This document shows, piece by piece, positions 1-7,868 of a stretch of 64,000 bases of DNA; position 1 is the first letter of the stretch, and each line of letters begins with the position of its first letter. The position numbers and the translations under genes were made by a program. The DNA is from Chamaesiphon minutus PCC 6605. Its GTDB lineage: Bacteria; Cyanobacteriota; Cyanobacteriia; Cyanobacteriales; Chamaesiphonaceae. The stretch spans positions 1,736,001 to 1,800,000 of the forward strand of contig NC_019697.1 of assembly GCF_000317145.1 (NCBI RefSeq), written 5' to 3'. The notes under the pieces were generated by a model. It was given only the letters and a program-made list of their open reading frames with translations. It did not search any database and was not told the DNA's origin.

Positions 1-267
1 ATCTGCACAACTCGCGCCAGATCCAGCAGGAACGACCCCCTGACAGTTGGTGAGTTCCCGCAACTTGGCAGTTCCAGTAATATGGTCGGCATGAATATGG
101 GTTTCTAAGCAATACTTGAGAGTGAAACCCAATTCTTTTAGTTGTTGTAGATCTCGTTCCACTCGTTCTAGTACTGGGTCGATTAAGATTGCTTCTTTGC
201 TATCTAAATCGGCGATGAGGTACGTGTAGGTGCTTGTTTCGAGATCGAGCAATTGACGGAATAGCAT
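1..267 (-). CDS. Persulfide-dioxygenase-like metallo-beta-lactamase protein, N-terminal part
   Basis: The first 89 residues are in the window and the gene runs off the left edge. The start is the ATG at 267-265 (MLFRQLLDLETSTYTY). The metal-binding motif THIHADHITG of the MBL fold is visible about residues 57-66, and the spacing and the ETSTYTYLIAD opening fit the ETHE1/persulfide dioxygenase group, which oxidises glutathione persulfide to sulfite. The next gene on the same strand is another MBL protein with rhodanese domains, so the two probably act together in sulfide or persulfide detoxification. Enzyme class is inferred from the family; the C-terminal ligands lie outside the window. Confidence 0.75.
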   Translation of the reverse strand, partial: MLFRQLLDLETSTYTYLIADLDSKEAILIDPVLERVERDLQQLKELGFTLKYCLETHIHADHITGTAKLRELTNCQGVVPAGSGASCAD

Positions 268-310
268 TTTAGTTTTTCTCCAAATGAAAACAGTGAATCT
301 TGCAAATGTT

Positions 311-1705
311 TTAGGGATTTTTTTCTACCAGTAATTTAGCCGCCGTCCAAGCATTCCAAGAACCAGGAACATTGACTACTTTCTCAAAGCCATGTTTTTG
401 TAACAAACTGGCAGCAATTGAAGCGCGATAACCACTGCCACAGTAAGTTGCAATAGTTTGATTTTTGTCTAACTCATCTAGATGTTCTTCTAAATGCGGG
501 ACGTAGATGTGTTTAGCACCAGGCACGTTACCGTTTTTAAACTCATCTTCCCCACGTACATCTAGCACCGTCACATCAGGATTATCTTTCTGCTGGTTTA
601 ACTCCTGCACAGTCCATTCACCAAGATGCTTCAAAGGCTTGCCTGCATCCTGCCAACTTGTCATGCCATCGTGAAGATACCCCACAATATTGTCATAGCC
701 AATTCGGAATAACTGCTGGGAAGCTAAACTCACACCGCGTTCACTTTCTAGCACCATTAAAATTTTCTTTTCTGGGTCAATCATCCAACCTATCCAGTTA
801 GGAAATTCTGGACGCAAAGCGATGTTAATTGCGCCTGGTATATGTCCGCCACCAAAGGCAAGAATAGAGCGGGTATCAATAACTACTGTATTTTCATCTT
901 GCATCAACTGTTGAAATTCTTGAGGTGACAATGGCGGTAAAATCGGTACATCACCTAATACTTTTGCCCCTTTAGCATTGACCTTTTTTAGACGTGGGTA
1001 GTGTGTAGGTGGTTCTGGCATTCCACCTAATACCCATTCGACAAATTCTGCTTCGGTACGCTGTTTAAATACTGGGCTAAAAATTCTTTCATTACCAATG
1101 GTACTTTGTCGGCGATCTCCGATTGATTTACCACATGATGAACCTGCACCGTGACAAGGATAAATTTCTAGGCGATCGCCCAACGGTACGAGTTTATCGA
1201 ACAATGAATGATAGAGTTGTGCCGCTAGTTTCTTTTCCGTTCCCCCGCCTAGTAAATCCGGTCTTCCCACATCCAAGTTAAACAAAAAATCACCAGTAAA
1301 TATGGCAAATGGTTCCTTACCTTGTTTCGCGTCAAAAATTAGCAGCGAGATGTGTTCTGGGGTATGCCCAGGGGTATGTAGTGCGCGAAGGGTAACGTTA
1401 CCAATTTTTAATTCATCGCCCTCATTTAGCTGATGTAAATCAAATTGATAGTCATCACTTTTACCACCATATATCGGCGCATTTGTTCTCGCTTGTAGTT
1501 CGTGTGAACCCGAAACAAAATCCGCATGAATGTGAGTCTCGATAATGTGGGTAATTCTTACACCTATTTCTCTGGCTCTTTGGATATAAATATCTACATC
1601 GCGGCGGGGGTCAAGCACTGCTACTACGCCTGCTTTATCGTCACCAATCAGATAGGATAAGTGGGCTAATCCTTCAACATTTATTTGCTCTAAAACTAAT
1701 GCCAT
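311..1705 (-). CDS. MBL-fold hydrolase fused to two rhodanese domains (persulfide metabolism)
   Basis: 464 aa. I start at MALVLEQ because a GGAGG box lies just upstream; a longer reading frame begins at 1723. An MBL domain has the motif HIHADF (residues 58-63; the usual second His is Phe), TPGHTPEH (about 111-118) and FTGDF (about 136-140), which supply the iron ligands of persulfide dioxygenases. Two rhodanese domains follow: the first (about 265-360) has LESERG where an active-site Cys is expected, so it is probably inactive; the second has CGSGYR and should carry the persulfide. This layout resembles CstB-like sulfurtransferase/dioxygenase fusions. It lies between a persulfide dioxygenase-like gene and a BLH-type gene, supporting a sulfide-detoxification role. 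Confidence 0.85.
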   Translation of the reverse strand: MALVLEQINVEGLAHLSYLIGDDKAGVVAVLDPRRDVDIYIQRAREIGVRITHIIETHIHADFVSGSHELQARTNAPIYGGKSDDYQFDLHQLNEGDELKIGNVTLRALHTPGHTPEHISLLIFDAKQGKEPFAIFTGDFLFNLDVGRPDLLGGGTEKKLAAQLYHSLFDKLVPLGDRLEIYPCHGAGSSCGKSIGDRRQSTIGNERIFSPVFKQRTEAEFVEWVLGGMPEPPTHYPRLKKVNAKGAKVLGDVPILPPLSPQEFQQLMQDENTVVIDTRSILAFGGGHIPGAINIALRPEFPNWIGWMIDPEKKILMVLESERGVSLASQQLFRIGYDNIVGYLHDGMTSWQDAGKPLKHLGEWTVQELNQQKDNPDVTVLDVRGEDEFKNGNVPGAKHIYVPHLEEHLDELDKNQTIATYCGSGYRASIAASLLQKHGFEKVVNVPGSWNAWTAAKLLVEKNP

Positions 1706-1804
1706 CGTGATTCCTCCATACAACAGTAATCTATCCCAGGAAAGTCAGGCGATCGTCAAAAATATTTATGTCCGAACCTGACTTTATTAAGTAGTCGAAA
1801 AAAC

Positions 1805-2269
1805 TTAAACTTTTTTTGAGTGCTTAGAGACGTAACTCTCTAAAAATTGCTTCATCTGTGGTTGAGAATCACAGTCAAAGCCAGCTTCAGTTGCTTTCTC
1901 AAACATTTGCTCTGGTGTCATACCTTGTCGCGTTGCCACGTTCATAAATGCCATTGCACCTGCACGCATCGAACTCGCGCAATGAATCAGAGCGGGTTTT
2001 GGTAGTCGATCGATTTGCGCTAAAACTTTATCTGTCAACTCGTCAGTCATCCCGTCTGACTTAACTGGAATGTTGACATACTCTAACCCTGCGGACTCTG
2101 CGTGTTGCTGCTCATCGTGCATGAAGCCTTCCTCTTCAGGCGATCGCAAGTTCAGTACCGACTTGTATCCCTCTGTAGCAGCTTGTTGTAACTGCTCTGG
2201 TTTCACCTGTCCCGCTACGGTTAGCTCCGAATCGATCTTTTTTACGTTTTCCATTGGTATCTCAGACAT
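1805..2269 (-). CDS. BLH-type (DUF442) protein-phosphatase-like domain protein
   Basis: 154 aa soluble protein of the beta-lactamase-hydrolase-like phosphatase domain family (DUF442, TIGR01244-like). It opens with a DSELTVAGQVKPEQL segment and has the CX5R phosphatase-type loop HCASSMRAG (His96, Cys97, Arg102). In many bacteria this domain is fused or adjacent to an MBL persulfide dioxygenase and is controlled by the ArsR-family regulator BigR/SqrR; its chemistry in sulfide oxidation is unsettled, and the Cys may carry a persulfide. Here it is the first minus-strand gene downstream of a palindromic operator and is divergent from an ArsR regulator. Either the first Met or MENVKK six residues on could be the start. 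Confidence 0.8.
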   Translation of the reverse strand: MSEIPMENVKKIDSELTVAGQVKPEQLQQAATEGYKSVLNLRSPEEEGFMHDEQQHAESAGLEYVNIPVKSDGMTDELTDKVLAQIDRLPKPALIHCASSMRAGAMAFMNVATRQGMTPEQMFEKATEAGFDCDSQPQMKQFLESYVSKHSKKV

Positions 2270-2277
2270 TAGATTTG

Positions 2278-2301
2278 ATTACCATATTAGTATATGGTAA
2301 T
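2278..2301. promoter_or_regulatory. Palindromic operator between BLH gene and ArsR regulator
   Basis: A perfect 10-bp inverted repeat, ATTACCATAT and ATATGGTAAT, separated by TAGT. It lies in the 76-bp divergent promoter region between the BLH-type gene and the ArsR gene. A further half-like site ACATATGGTAAG follows at about 2314-2325. Placement and symmetry fit an ArsR-family operator; binding is inferred. Confidence 0.75.
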
Positions 2302-2345
2302 ATAGTAAATAAGTACATATGGTAAGATGTAATTTTTAGGTTTGT

Positions 2346-2687
2346 ATGCTAAAGCCGTCTCCTCAAGCCCTAGCTCCCGTTGCCGAGTTTTTCAAAGTGA
2401 TATCTGAAGTGAGTCGGCTGCAAGTTTTGTGTTGTTTGAAATCAGGATCTAAAAATGTCACGGAAATTATCCAAGCAACGGGATTGGGACAAGCGAATGT
2501 TTCCAAACATCTAAAAGTGCTGACCCAAGCAGGAATGGTGACTCGTCAGCCACAAGGAATCACTGTTTTTTATGAAATTGCCGATCCGATTATTTTTGAT
2601 TTGTGTGAAATAGTGTGCGAGCGCTTGGCGATTCGACTAGAAGAAAAAGCTCAACAGTTAGAGGAACTTAAAAACCTGCACGAGTGA
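2346..2687 (+). CDS. ArsR-family regulator, BigR/SqrR-like (likely persulfide sensor)
   Basis: 113 aa winged-helix protein of the ArsR/SmtB family; the DNA-recognition helix is about residues 43-58 (LGQANVSKHLKVL). It lacks the CVC metal-binding motif of metal sensors. Instead it has Cys29/Cys30 in the early helix (RLQVLCCL) and Cys87/Cys91 in the last helix (FDLCEIVC). BigR, SqrR and YgaV sense polysulfide by bridging one Cys in each of these positions. It is divergent from the BLH-type gene with a perfect palindrome between them, so it probably represses the sulfur genes and itself. Persulfide sensing is inferred from cysteine placement and neighbours. Confidence 0.78.
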   Translation: MLKPSPQALAPVAEFFKVISEVSRLQVLCCLKSGSKNVTEIIQATGLGQANVSKHLKVLTQAGMVTRQPQGITVFYEIADPIIFDLCEIVCERLAIRLEEKAQQLEELKNLHE

Positions 2688-2791
2688 ACTTAACATGGGG
2701 GTTGAGTAGCAATGGAACCAAAAACAGGGATAAGGATTGACCAGTCGCCTTAAATCTAGTCCATGTAACGATTGTTAAATGTCAAGTGTTT

Positions 2792-2823
2792 TGGGTTCTT
2801 CCGAACTTTTTCGGAAGAACCCA
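2792..2823. repeat. Perfect hairpin with a partial direct repeat 55 bp away
   Basis: TGGGTTCTTCCGAA pairs perfectly with TTCGGAAGAACCCA across a 4-nt loop. The arm sequence CGGAAGAACCC occurs again 55 bp downstream (2867-2877), followed both times by related sequence (CTCATTGTCG / CTCGTTGTCG), so 2812-2905 looks like a degenerate tandem repeat. No gene is supported between 2688 and 3094. It may be a transposon end or a cluster of terminator-like repeats. Confidence 0.6.
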
Positions 2824-2917
2824 ACCTCATTGTCGTCTAACAGTTTCGCCACCAGTATCAAAAGCTCGGAAGAACCCGTGCTCGTTGTCGGATTCTGGTT
2901 GTGCCATAAAGCTTTAT

Positions 2918-2963
2918 TTTAGGAAATACTTTGAACAATTATGCTCCAAAGTATTCCCTAAAA
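2918..2963. terminator. Inverted repeat, possible terminator
   Basis: TTTAGGAAATACTTTG pairs with CAAAGTATTCCCTAAA (one mismatch) across a 13-nt loop. It lies between the plus-strand ArsR gene and the convergent permease gene, where a bidirectional terminator would be expected. Confidence 0.4.
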
Positions 2964-3094
2964 ATTAAATGGATGCTAAAAGTTTCATGCCACGTCTGCG
3001 ATTGTAAGAATATTGCAACTTGAAATTGTGTCCTTACAATCACACTTGACCTTGTACTTGGGTACAAAGGTTATATATTGTAATGCCAACTCAG

Positions 3095-4063
3095 CTATTT
3101 CTCCATCTGAGAATACCGTCCTTTACGACGCAGAAACAGCAACAATTGGGAGATTAGCACCATGACAGGCAGTTCGACAAGTGGTTCAATAGCCAAAACA
3201 AGGGTAATCAACGGACGATCGGGAAAAACAGTTGTAGCGATCGCCAATGCAAGAGGTGAATTGCGAGCAAGTGTTGTACAACTGAAGCAAGCAAAGTCCT
3301 CATAACTAAAATTGCCGAGTCGTGCAATCACTTGAGTCAGCAAAAAGGTAACTACATAGAAAATAAGGATAGGTGGCAACATTTTCAGCAGCACATCTGG
3401 ATTTTGAATTAAGGTCTGCCCCTGCGAGGCAAATACCGCTGTAATTGCCAAGCACAGAAATAGCGTTTGCCCTGCTGCTATTTTCAGGGGGATTTCACGC
3501 CAAAGCCCGTTTACCTTTGGTATTAGCCACTTAGCGATAAACGCTAAAAGCATAGGAACAGCTAAAACTAGCACAATGCTTTTGAGAAAAATCGCTGTAT
3601 CAAGCTGCACCAATTTTCCGACAAAAACTAGCAGATAGATGGGCAAGAGAACTACTTGCAAAATCATATTCCAAGGAAGGAAGGCTGTAGCTAAAGTAAC
3701 ATTTCCTTTAGCAATCCCTGTAAAAATGAGATACCAGTCAGTACAAGGTGTGACCATCAGCATAATTAGCCCAACCCAAAGATCGGGAGAGTTCCGTAGG
3801 AAAATAGCTCCCAATCCCCAAACTAAAACAGGTGTCCAAATAAAGTTTATCCCTAAAACGAGTCCGGTCATCTTGTAATTTTGAAATGCCTGACCTAAAT
3901 GATTAAGTGGAATATTTAGAAACACTCCATAGAGCATGACCATCAATGATGGAACAATCAAAGATACAGCATTTTCCTCAACCCATTTGATTTGTCCTAA
4001 CATCAGCCCAATTAAGATGGAAATGATGACAAATACAGATTGAAGTTTTTCAGTTAAACTCAT
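3095..4063 (-). CDS. ACR3/BASS-type arsenic-resistance permease
   Basis: 322 aa from MSLTEKLQSV; the open frame extends upstream to 4294 but that part looks non-coding, and GGAGA lies ahead of the chosen start. The protein is almost entirely hydrophobic with about ten predicted membrane segments, a PCTDWYLIFTGIAKGN segment after the fourth, and a CTTLARNSPLALAIA segment late in the protein, as in the arsenic-resistance branch of the bile-acid:sodium symporter superfamily. Members export arsenite or related anions from the cytoplasm. No arsenate reductase or ArsR site is adjacent, so the substrate is inferred from family only. Confidence 0.72.
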   Translation of the reverse strand: MSLTEKLQSVFVIISILIGLMLGQIKWVEENAVSLIVPSLMVMLYGVFLNIPLNHLGQAFQNYKMTGLVLGINFIWTPVLVWGLGAIFLRNSPDLWVGLIMLMVTPCTDWYLIFTGIAKGNVTLATAFLPWNMILQVVLLPIYLLVFVGKLVQLDTAIFLKSIVLVLAVPMLLAFIAKWLIPKVNGLWREIPLKIAAGQTLFLCLAITAVFASQGQTLIQNPDVLLKMLPPILIFYVVTFLLTQVIARLGNFSYEDFACFSCTTLARNSPLALAIATTVFPDRPLITLVLAIEPLVELPVMVLISQLLLFLRRKGRYSQMEK

Positions 4064-4181
4064 GTTGGGAGATCTCCATGAAATATTTGAAGAGAGCAAT
4101 AAATATGCTGTAAACATTGGGCAGCAACATTGAACAATCCATTCATAACCGGATTGCCTACAGTTATTAGACGACAGCGAC

Positions 4182-4361
4182 ATTGGCGGGTGGCGACAGC
4201 GATCGACTCTGACATTTTTACCGATCGGTACTTGTCGCGACAGGTACCGATCGATCGTCAAATCTATAGCCAGATAGGGGTCTAGCTGCGTCACTAAGGG
4301 CTGTCATTTGGCAAACGACACCCTATTTAACCCCAGAGTCGATCGATGTCGCCCCGCCAAT
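4182..4361. repeat. 180-bp foldback element with an inner palindrome
   Basis: Left arm ATTGGCGGGTGGCGACAGCG (from 4182) is nearly complementary to the right arm ending CGCCCCGCCAAT at 4361, giving about 29-bp arms. Inside lies a second near-perfect palindrome at 4222-4253 (CGATCGGTAC ... GTACCGATCG around TGTCGCGACA). There is no coding potential. It sits between a permease and a transposase remnant, so a MITE-like element is the likeliest reading. Confidence 0.6.
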
Positions 4362-4372
4362 TCTCGTGTCAT

Positions 4373-4603
4373 TTAATACCGTCGAAATGTCGAGTATGAT
4401 GGCGTTGATTTTGCTACTGGTAGCTCTAATAATTCTTCTAATTGCGCTTGGTGTAAGTTGGCAAAATCAGCTAGTGGTCTATATCCGATGTATCCGCATA
4501 AGCTACCCATTAAACTCATAAACAACACAGTCCATAATGAATACTTTTTGCCTTTGTTGTCACGATGGTCTGGTATTTGCTTTAATTGTTCTATGAGGAG
4601 CAT
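4373..4603 (-). pseudogene. ISAs1-family transposase remnant (N-terminal part)
   Basis: 76 aa that match only the opening of ISAs1-family transposases (DDE_Tnp_1-associated domain): MLLIEQLKQIPDHRDNKGKK followed by a hydrophobic GSLCGYIGYRPLADF segment. Full proteins are roughly 350-400 aa with a DDE catalytic core, which is absent; the frame stops at PSYSTFRRY. It lies immediately 3' of a truncated Ada gene and is probably the remains of the insertion that cut that gene. Confidence 0.7.
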
Positions 4604-4641
4604 TTAGACTAATTTCCTTTGCTAGGTAATTTAGTCTATCC

Positions 4642-5259
4642 TCATTTTCCTCCCATGATTTTTCTTTCCTTGTATGAAACCACCCTGCCTCGTTGATAAG
4701 TCAACGGGGTCATGCCGAGATGAGGAACGGCTCGTCCATACAAGCAACTGCTAGAACCATAGCCCGCTTGATAGAGGGCTGTTGCCACGGATTGTCTCTG
4801 TTTAAGTAGCGTCTTCAACTGGCGTAAGCGGTGTGCTTCTGTAAATGCGCGTGGAGTGGTGCCCATAATTTGCTTGAAGGTGCGTTGCAGGTAGGACGGG
4901 CTTTTATTAATCCGTTCACTGAGAACCTTTAAGGGTAGTGGATCTCGAACATTTGCCTCTATGTATCGACATACCTGTAAAACCAAATCGAACTGGGGAT
5001 CGGGAGGCGCAGGGTTACGAGGACAACATCGCTGACAAGAACGAAACCCAGCCTGTTCAGCCACTTCAGGCAGCACAAAAAAGACGACCTGTTCCCGTCG
5101 AGGCTGTCTAGCAGCACATCCCGGTCGGCAGTAAACACCTGTAGATCGCACAGCGTATACGAAAACGCCATTGAGGCTAGTATCTCTACTTAGCACAGCT
5201 TGCCAACAATCTTCCTCCTTTAGTGTCATCGACTGATAAATATCACGTTCTTGATGCAC
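4642..5259 (-). CDS. Ada N-terminal domain plus AraC helix-turn-helix (AdaA-like), C-terminally truncated
   Basis: 205 aa. The N-terminal Ada zinc/methyl-acceptor domain (about residues 15-85) shows TGVYCRPGCAAR and FRSCQRCCP, the four-Cys site that accepts methyl groups from DNA phosphotriesters. An AraC-type DNA-binding domain follows (about 95-190, SPSYLQRTFKQIMGTTPRAF). The Ogt-type O6-methylguanine methyltransferase domain of full-length Ada is missing and the tail SYKERKIMGGK is unusual. Start is a GTG with GGAG upstream; an ATG ten codons later is possible. The 3' end is next to a transposase remnant, so truncation by insertion is likely, though natural AdaA proteins also lack Ogt. Confidence 0.75.
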   Translation of the reverse strand: MHQERDIYQSMTLKEEDCWQAVLSRDTSLNGVFVYAVRSTGVYCRPGCAARQPRREQVVFFVLPEVAEQAGFRSCQRCCPRNPAPPDPQFDLVLQVCRYIEANVRDPLPLKVLSERINKSPSYLQRTFKQIMGTTPRAFTEAHRLRQLKTLLKQRQSVATALYQAGYGSSSCLYGRAVPHLGMTPLTYQRGRVVSYKERKIMGGK

Positions 5260-5547
5260 CTGCTGATATCTCCTCTAGTCATTGTCCCTTCCAGTTAAAG
5301 ATAAGCTGGATGAGCGCAGAAATCTATCCAAATCTTGCCTTTGAATTTTAGGTTGTGATGTTGTGAAGGGGCATAACAATTGTCAACATACAGTGCGCTA
5401 TACCGAACTTGCTTCTACCAAGTTTCAAGGGCTGTGGGATGGGTGACTGTAGTATTATAAATTATTTTGTCTGTCTCCCCAAAATAATCGCTCTCCAAGG
5501 ACATTTTGGAGGAGGAATCGATCGTCAATTCCTCCTACTTGTGAGAT

Positions 5548-5667
5548 TTACTGGCGAGGTGCAACTTTGGAAACACTACAACCATCGCCACAATTGCAAC
5601 CACTTGCACATTTACCTATTCCTAATAGTGAGAATATTTGTACTCTGACTTGAAAAATTAATATCAA
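5548..5667 (-). other. Possible short metallothionein-like Cys-rich peptide
   Basis: A minus-strand frame ends with GKCASGCNCGDGCSVSKV, four Cys in ten residues, before a stop at 5550-5548. No ATG is in frame; the only candidate start is a TTG at 5667. The pattern recalls the C-terminal end of cyanobacterial metallothioneins (GCNC), but the protein would be very short. It may be a decayed metallothionein. The rest of 5260-5819 shows no other supported gene. Confidence 0.3.
5621..5665. repeat. Conserved non-coding element, copy 1
   Basis: About 45 bp closely match 9761-9805: both share AATAGTGA, TATTTG, ACTCTGA and TAATATC in the same order and spacing. Reading frames differ, so this is probably regulatory. 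On the minus strand copy 1 lies just ahead of the Cys-rich peptide and copy 2 lies between the second secreted peptide and the beta-propeller gene. Confidence 0.6.
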
Positions 5668-5819
5668 TAGAAAACACTAATTAGTTGTGTTTAACAGATC
5701 TAGTCTGATGAATAAAACCGATTTGGTGAAACTTTGGATATCTCGATCTACAAGCTTTGATGAGATAAAATAGTTATTGCTAATTTCTGAATAAATTTAT
5801 GGATTATTAGAAGTTAATT

Positions 5820-6068
5820 TTAGATAGAGTAGCAAAAAGGTAGTATGTTCAAATCGTTCTGCCGAATAAATACTTGTTGCTGCGGCTGTAATTTTAACTC
5901 TTTAAATTGGCTGCAATTCAAATCAACAATTGCGACTTGACCATTATCTAATGTAAGTTCAACTCGAAAATTTCCATTCGAGAGGACAACTCGATTGACT
6001 GTAGCGGGAATTGAACAACTATCAGAGGAAATAGTAATTGGCATTTGCTGAAGTTGGCTAACAGACAT
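5820..6068 (-). CDS. TOBE-like small protein
   Basis: 82 aa. The second half (VELTLDNGQVAIVDLNCSQF, then LKLQPQQQVFIRQND) resembles the TOBE-type beta-barrel at the C-terminus of cyanobacterial sulfate/molybdate ABC-transporter ATPases. TOBE domains bind oxyanions or stabilise subunits, but a stand-alone copy in a copper island has no obvious partner. Start ATG at 6068 is preceded by a weak AAGGAG-like box. It may be a small binding protein or the remnant of a longer gene. Confidence 0.5.
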   Translation of the reverse strand: MSVSQLQQMPITISSDSCSIPATVNRVVLSNGNFRVELTLDNGQVAIVDLNCSQFKELKLQPQQQVFIRQNDLNILPFCYSI

Positions 6069-6183
6069 TTGATTGCTCCTTAAATAGTTAGCGATCTGAT
6101 GATATTAAACTAATTTTATTGTGATGTGAAAGGCTCCAAACCGATCCGAAACCTTTCACATCACCGTACTGTAATAATTATGC

Positions 6184-6354
6184 TTATTTCTTGTTAGGCA
6201 TTGGCATCGGCATTGGCATAGACATCGAACCCATTTTCTTACAGCACGCACAACCGCCAGCCTCTTCTGCGGCAAAAGCAGATCCAGTTATTGCTACTAA
6301 TACAGTGGCGACCGCTAACATCGCTCCGATTGCAGTTTTGATTTGTTTAGACAT
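6184..6354 (-). CDS. Small secreted Cys/Met-rich peptide (copper-island paralog 1)
   Basis: 56 aa, missed by a length cut-off. It opens with MSKQIKTAIGAMLAV and a hydrophobic signal peptide ending about GSAFA, then GGCACCKKMGSMSM and a Met-Pro repeat (MPMPMPMP). The mature peptide therefore has three clustered Cys and many Met, good soft-metal ligands. It is a clear paralog of the protein at 9811-10008 (both start MSKQIK.AIG and share C..CCKKM). A MerR-type promoter lies 40 bp upstream. A periplasmic copper-binding role is inferred from ligands, export signal and regulation. Confidence 0.75.
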   Translation of the reverse strand: MSKQIKTAIGAMLAVATVLVAITGSAFAAEEAGGCACCKKMGSMSMPMPMPMPNKK

Positions 6355-6390
6355 GATTAATTACCTTGAGAATATTTTGAACCTGCTACT

Positions 6391-6422
6391 ACTGTAAACC
6401 CTCTAGTTGACTGTAGGGTCAA
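6391..6422 (-). promoter_or_regulatory. MerR-type promoter/operator 1 (peptide paralog 1)
   Basis: On the minus strand: -35 TTGACC, 20-bp spacer and -10 TACAGT. The spacer region carries the inverted repeat ACCCTCTAG / CTGTAGGGT (6398-6419). An over-long spacer around a dyad is the hallmark of MerR-family activation. The IS5-like element starts only 12 bp upstream and leaves the promoter intact. Confidence 0.8.
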
Positions 6423-6433
6423 GATGTACAATA

Positions 6434-7335
6434 GACCTCTTGCGTGAATAGGAGTAGTTGAGGTAAAAGTAGGGAAAAGAGAAAGTTAGCATGACCTACC
6501 AACAACTCAAGTACCTACACCCCAAAGCCTTCAAGCGAAGATGTGGAGTACAGCCAAACACCTTTAACCTGATGGTTGAAATACTTAAACCAGATCTGGA
6601 TCGTCGGGGTAAAAAAGGTGGGCAATGCAAACTCAGCGTCGAAGACCAGTTACTATTGGTACTAGAATATTGGCGAGAATATCGAACGCAATTTCATATT
6701 AGTACAAGTTGGAATCTAAGTGAATCAGCGGTTTGCCGATTAATTCGGAAAGTAGAAACGCTGCTAATGAATTCTGGCAAATTCCGATTACCAGGAAAAA
6801 AGCAACTTTATCAACAAGCTGATAATTGGCAAGTAATCGTAGTTGATGTGACCGAGAGTCCAATTGAGCGTCCAAAAAAAAGCAAAGAGATTACTACAGC
6901 GGCAAGAAAAAGCACCACACGCTAAAAGCGCAAGTAGTCGTCAACCAAGAAACAGGACAAATAATTTGTACTGCTTTTGGGAAAGGAAAAGTTCATGACT
7001 TCCGGTTGTTTAAGCTCGATCGATTGCCGATGTTACCAAATCAACTATGTTTAGCAGATAAAGGCTATCAGGGACTTGCGAAACTGCATCCTGATAGTTG
7101 CCTTCCGACGAAGAAGCCTCGCCAGGGCAAGCTAGACAATTCTGAACGTCAACATAATCGCTCGTTAGCAAGACTGCGAATCGTCGTTGAGCATGTTAAC
7201 CGCAAACTTAAAATATTTCGGATTTTGGCTGAACGCTATCGCAATCGACGCAGACGTTTTGGTTTAAGATTTAACCTTATTTCCGCTATCCTCAATTTTG
7301 AACTTTCCTCTCCTTTCTGATTCACGCAAGAGGTC
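6434..7335. mobile_element. Complete IS5-family (IS427-like) insertion sequence
   Basis: 902 bp with terminal inverted repeats GACCTCTTGCGTGAAT and ATTCACGCAAGAGGTC, flanked by TA on both sides as a target duplication. It carries one transposase gene in two overlapping frames. Both ends and both frames look intact, so it may be active. It sits between the operator of the secreted peptide and the 3' end of the merR-like gene. Confidence 0.88.
6491..7320 (+). CDS. IS5-family transposase made by -1 frameshift
   Basis: Frame 1 (6491-6925, 144 aa) carries the helix-turn-helix part and the first catalytic Asp (VIVVDVTESPIERPKK). At a run of eight A (about 6876-6884) a -1 shift gives PKKKQRDYYSGKKKHHT and continues in the frame that ends at 7320. 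The second part has LADKGYQG with the second Asp and RIVVEHVNRKLK with the Glu of the DDE triad. A-run slippage is usual in this IS group. The frameshifted product would be about 275 aa, normal for the family. Confidence 0.85.
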
Positions 7336-7373
7336 TAATCAAGATACTTAAAAATTACATAATTATTTAGATC

Positions 7374-7868
7374 CTATCCTACTGATCGGCTCTGATGAGT
7401 AGGTAGATCTCGATCGATCACCTCCCCAATCATGCTACAAAGATCTTTGCCAGATGGGTTATCTAAGGGGCGGCTTTCCCAGCGCGATTGATATGCTTCT
7501 AATTCCTGCTTCATCTCCTTCATTAGCTCGATCTGCTGCTCAAGCCCAGCTATTTTCTGTTTCAGTAAACCTTTGACGATTGGGCAAGCAGGGCTACCAG
7601 AAGAGCGAACACCAAGTACTTGGTGAATTTCGGCGAGGGAAAACCGTAAAGATTGGGCTTTTTTGATGAATTTTAGTCGCTCGATCGCTTCGTCATCGTA
7701 ATAACGGTAGCCATTGTCACTTCTTTCAATTGGTATTAGCAATCCCAAACTTTCGTAATACCGAATCGTGCCTACTTCCACATCGGTTTGCTTGGCTACT
7801 TCACCAATTTTAAGCAGTTTTTTTGAGGATGATTTCTGTCGATCGATTTCTGTTGCTAGAGTAATCAT
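7374..7868 (-). CDS. MerR-family metal-responsive regulator (CueR/ZntR-like)
   Basis: 164 aa. A MerR winged helix (KIGEVAKQTDVEVGTIRYYE, about residues 20-40, and DNGYRYYDDE) is followed by a long dimerisation helix. Metal ligand candidates are Cys95 (PACPIVKGLL) and Cys144 (KDLCSMIG), while Cys-rich CueR loops are not seen. Six MerR-type dyads in the window, one 136 bp upstream of its start, make it the likely regulator of the copper genes. The start codon lacks a clear ribosome site and lies inside a short upstream frame, so translation may be coupled. Copper as inducer is inferred from the target genes. Confidence 0.82.
   Translation of the reverse strand: MITLATEIDRQKSSSKKLLKIGEVAKQTDVEVGTIRYYESLGLLIPIERSDNGYRYYDDEAIERLKFIKKAQSLRFSLAEIHQVLGVRSSGSPACPIVKGLLKQKIAGLEQQIELMKEMKQELEAYQSRWESRPLDNPSGKDLCSMIGEVIDRDLPTHQSRSVG

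Noticed and set aside
2786-2968. 60-aa frame
   Set aside because: Lies over a hairpin and tandem repeat; no protein-like features.
5409-5648. Plus-strand 79-aa frame
   Set aside because: No family, covers the conserved non-coding element and the opposite-strand Cys-rich frame.
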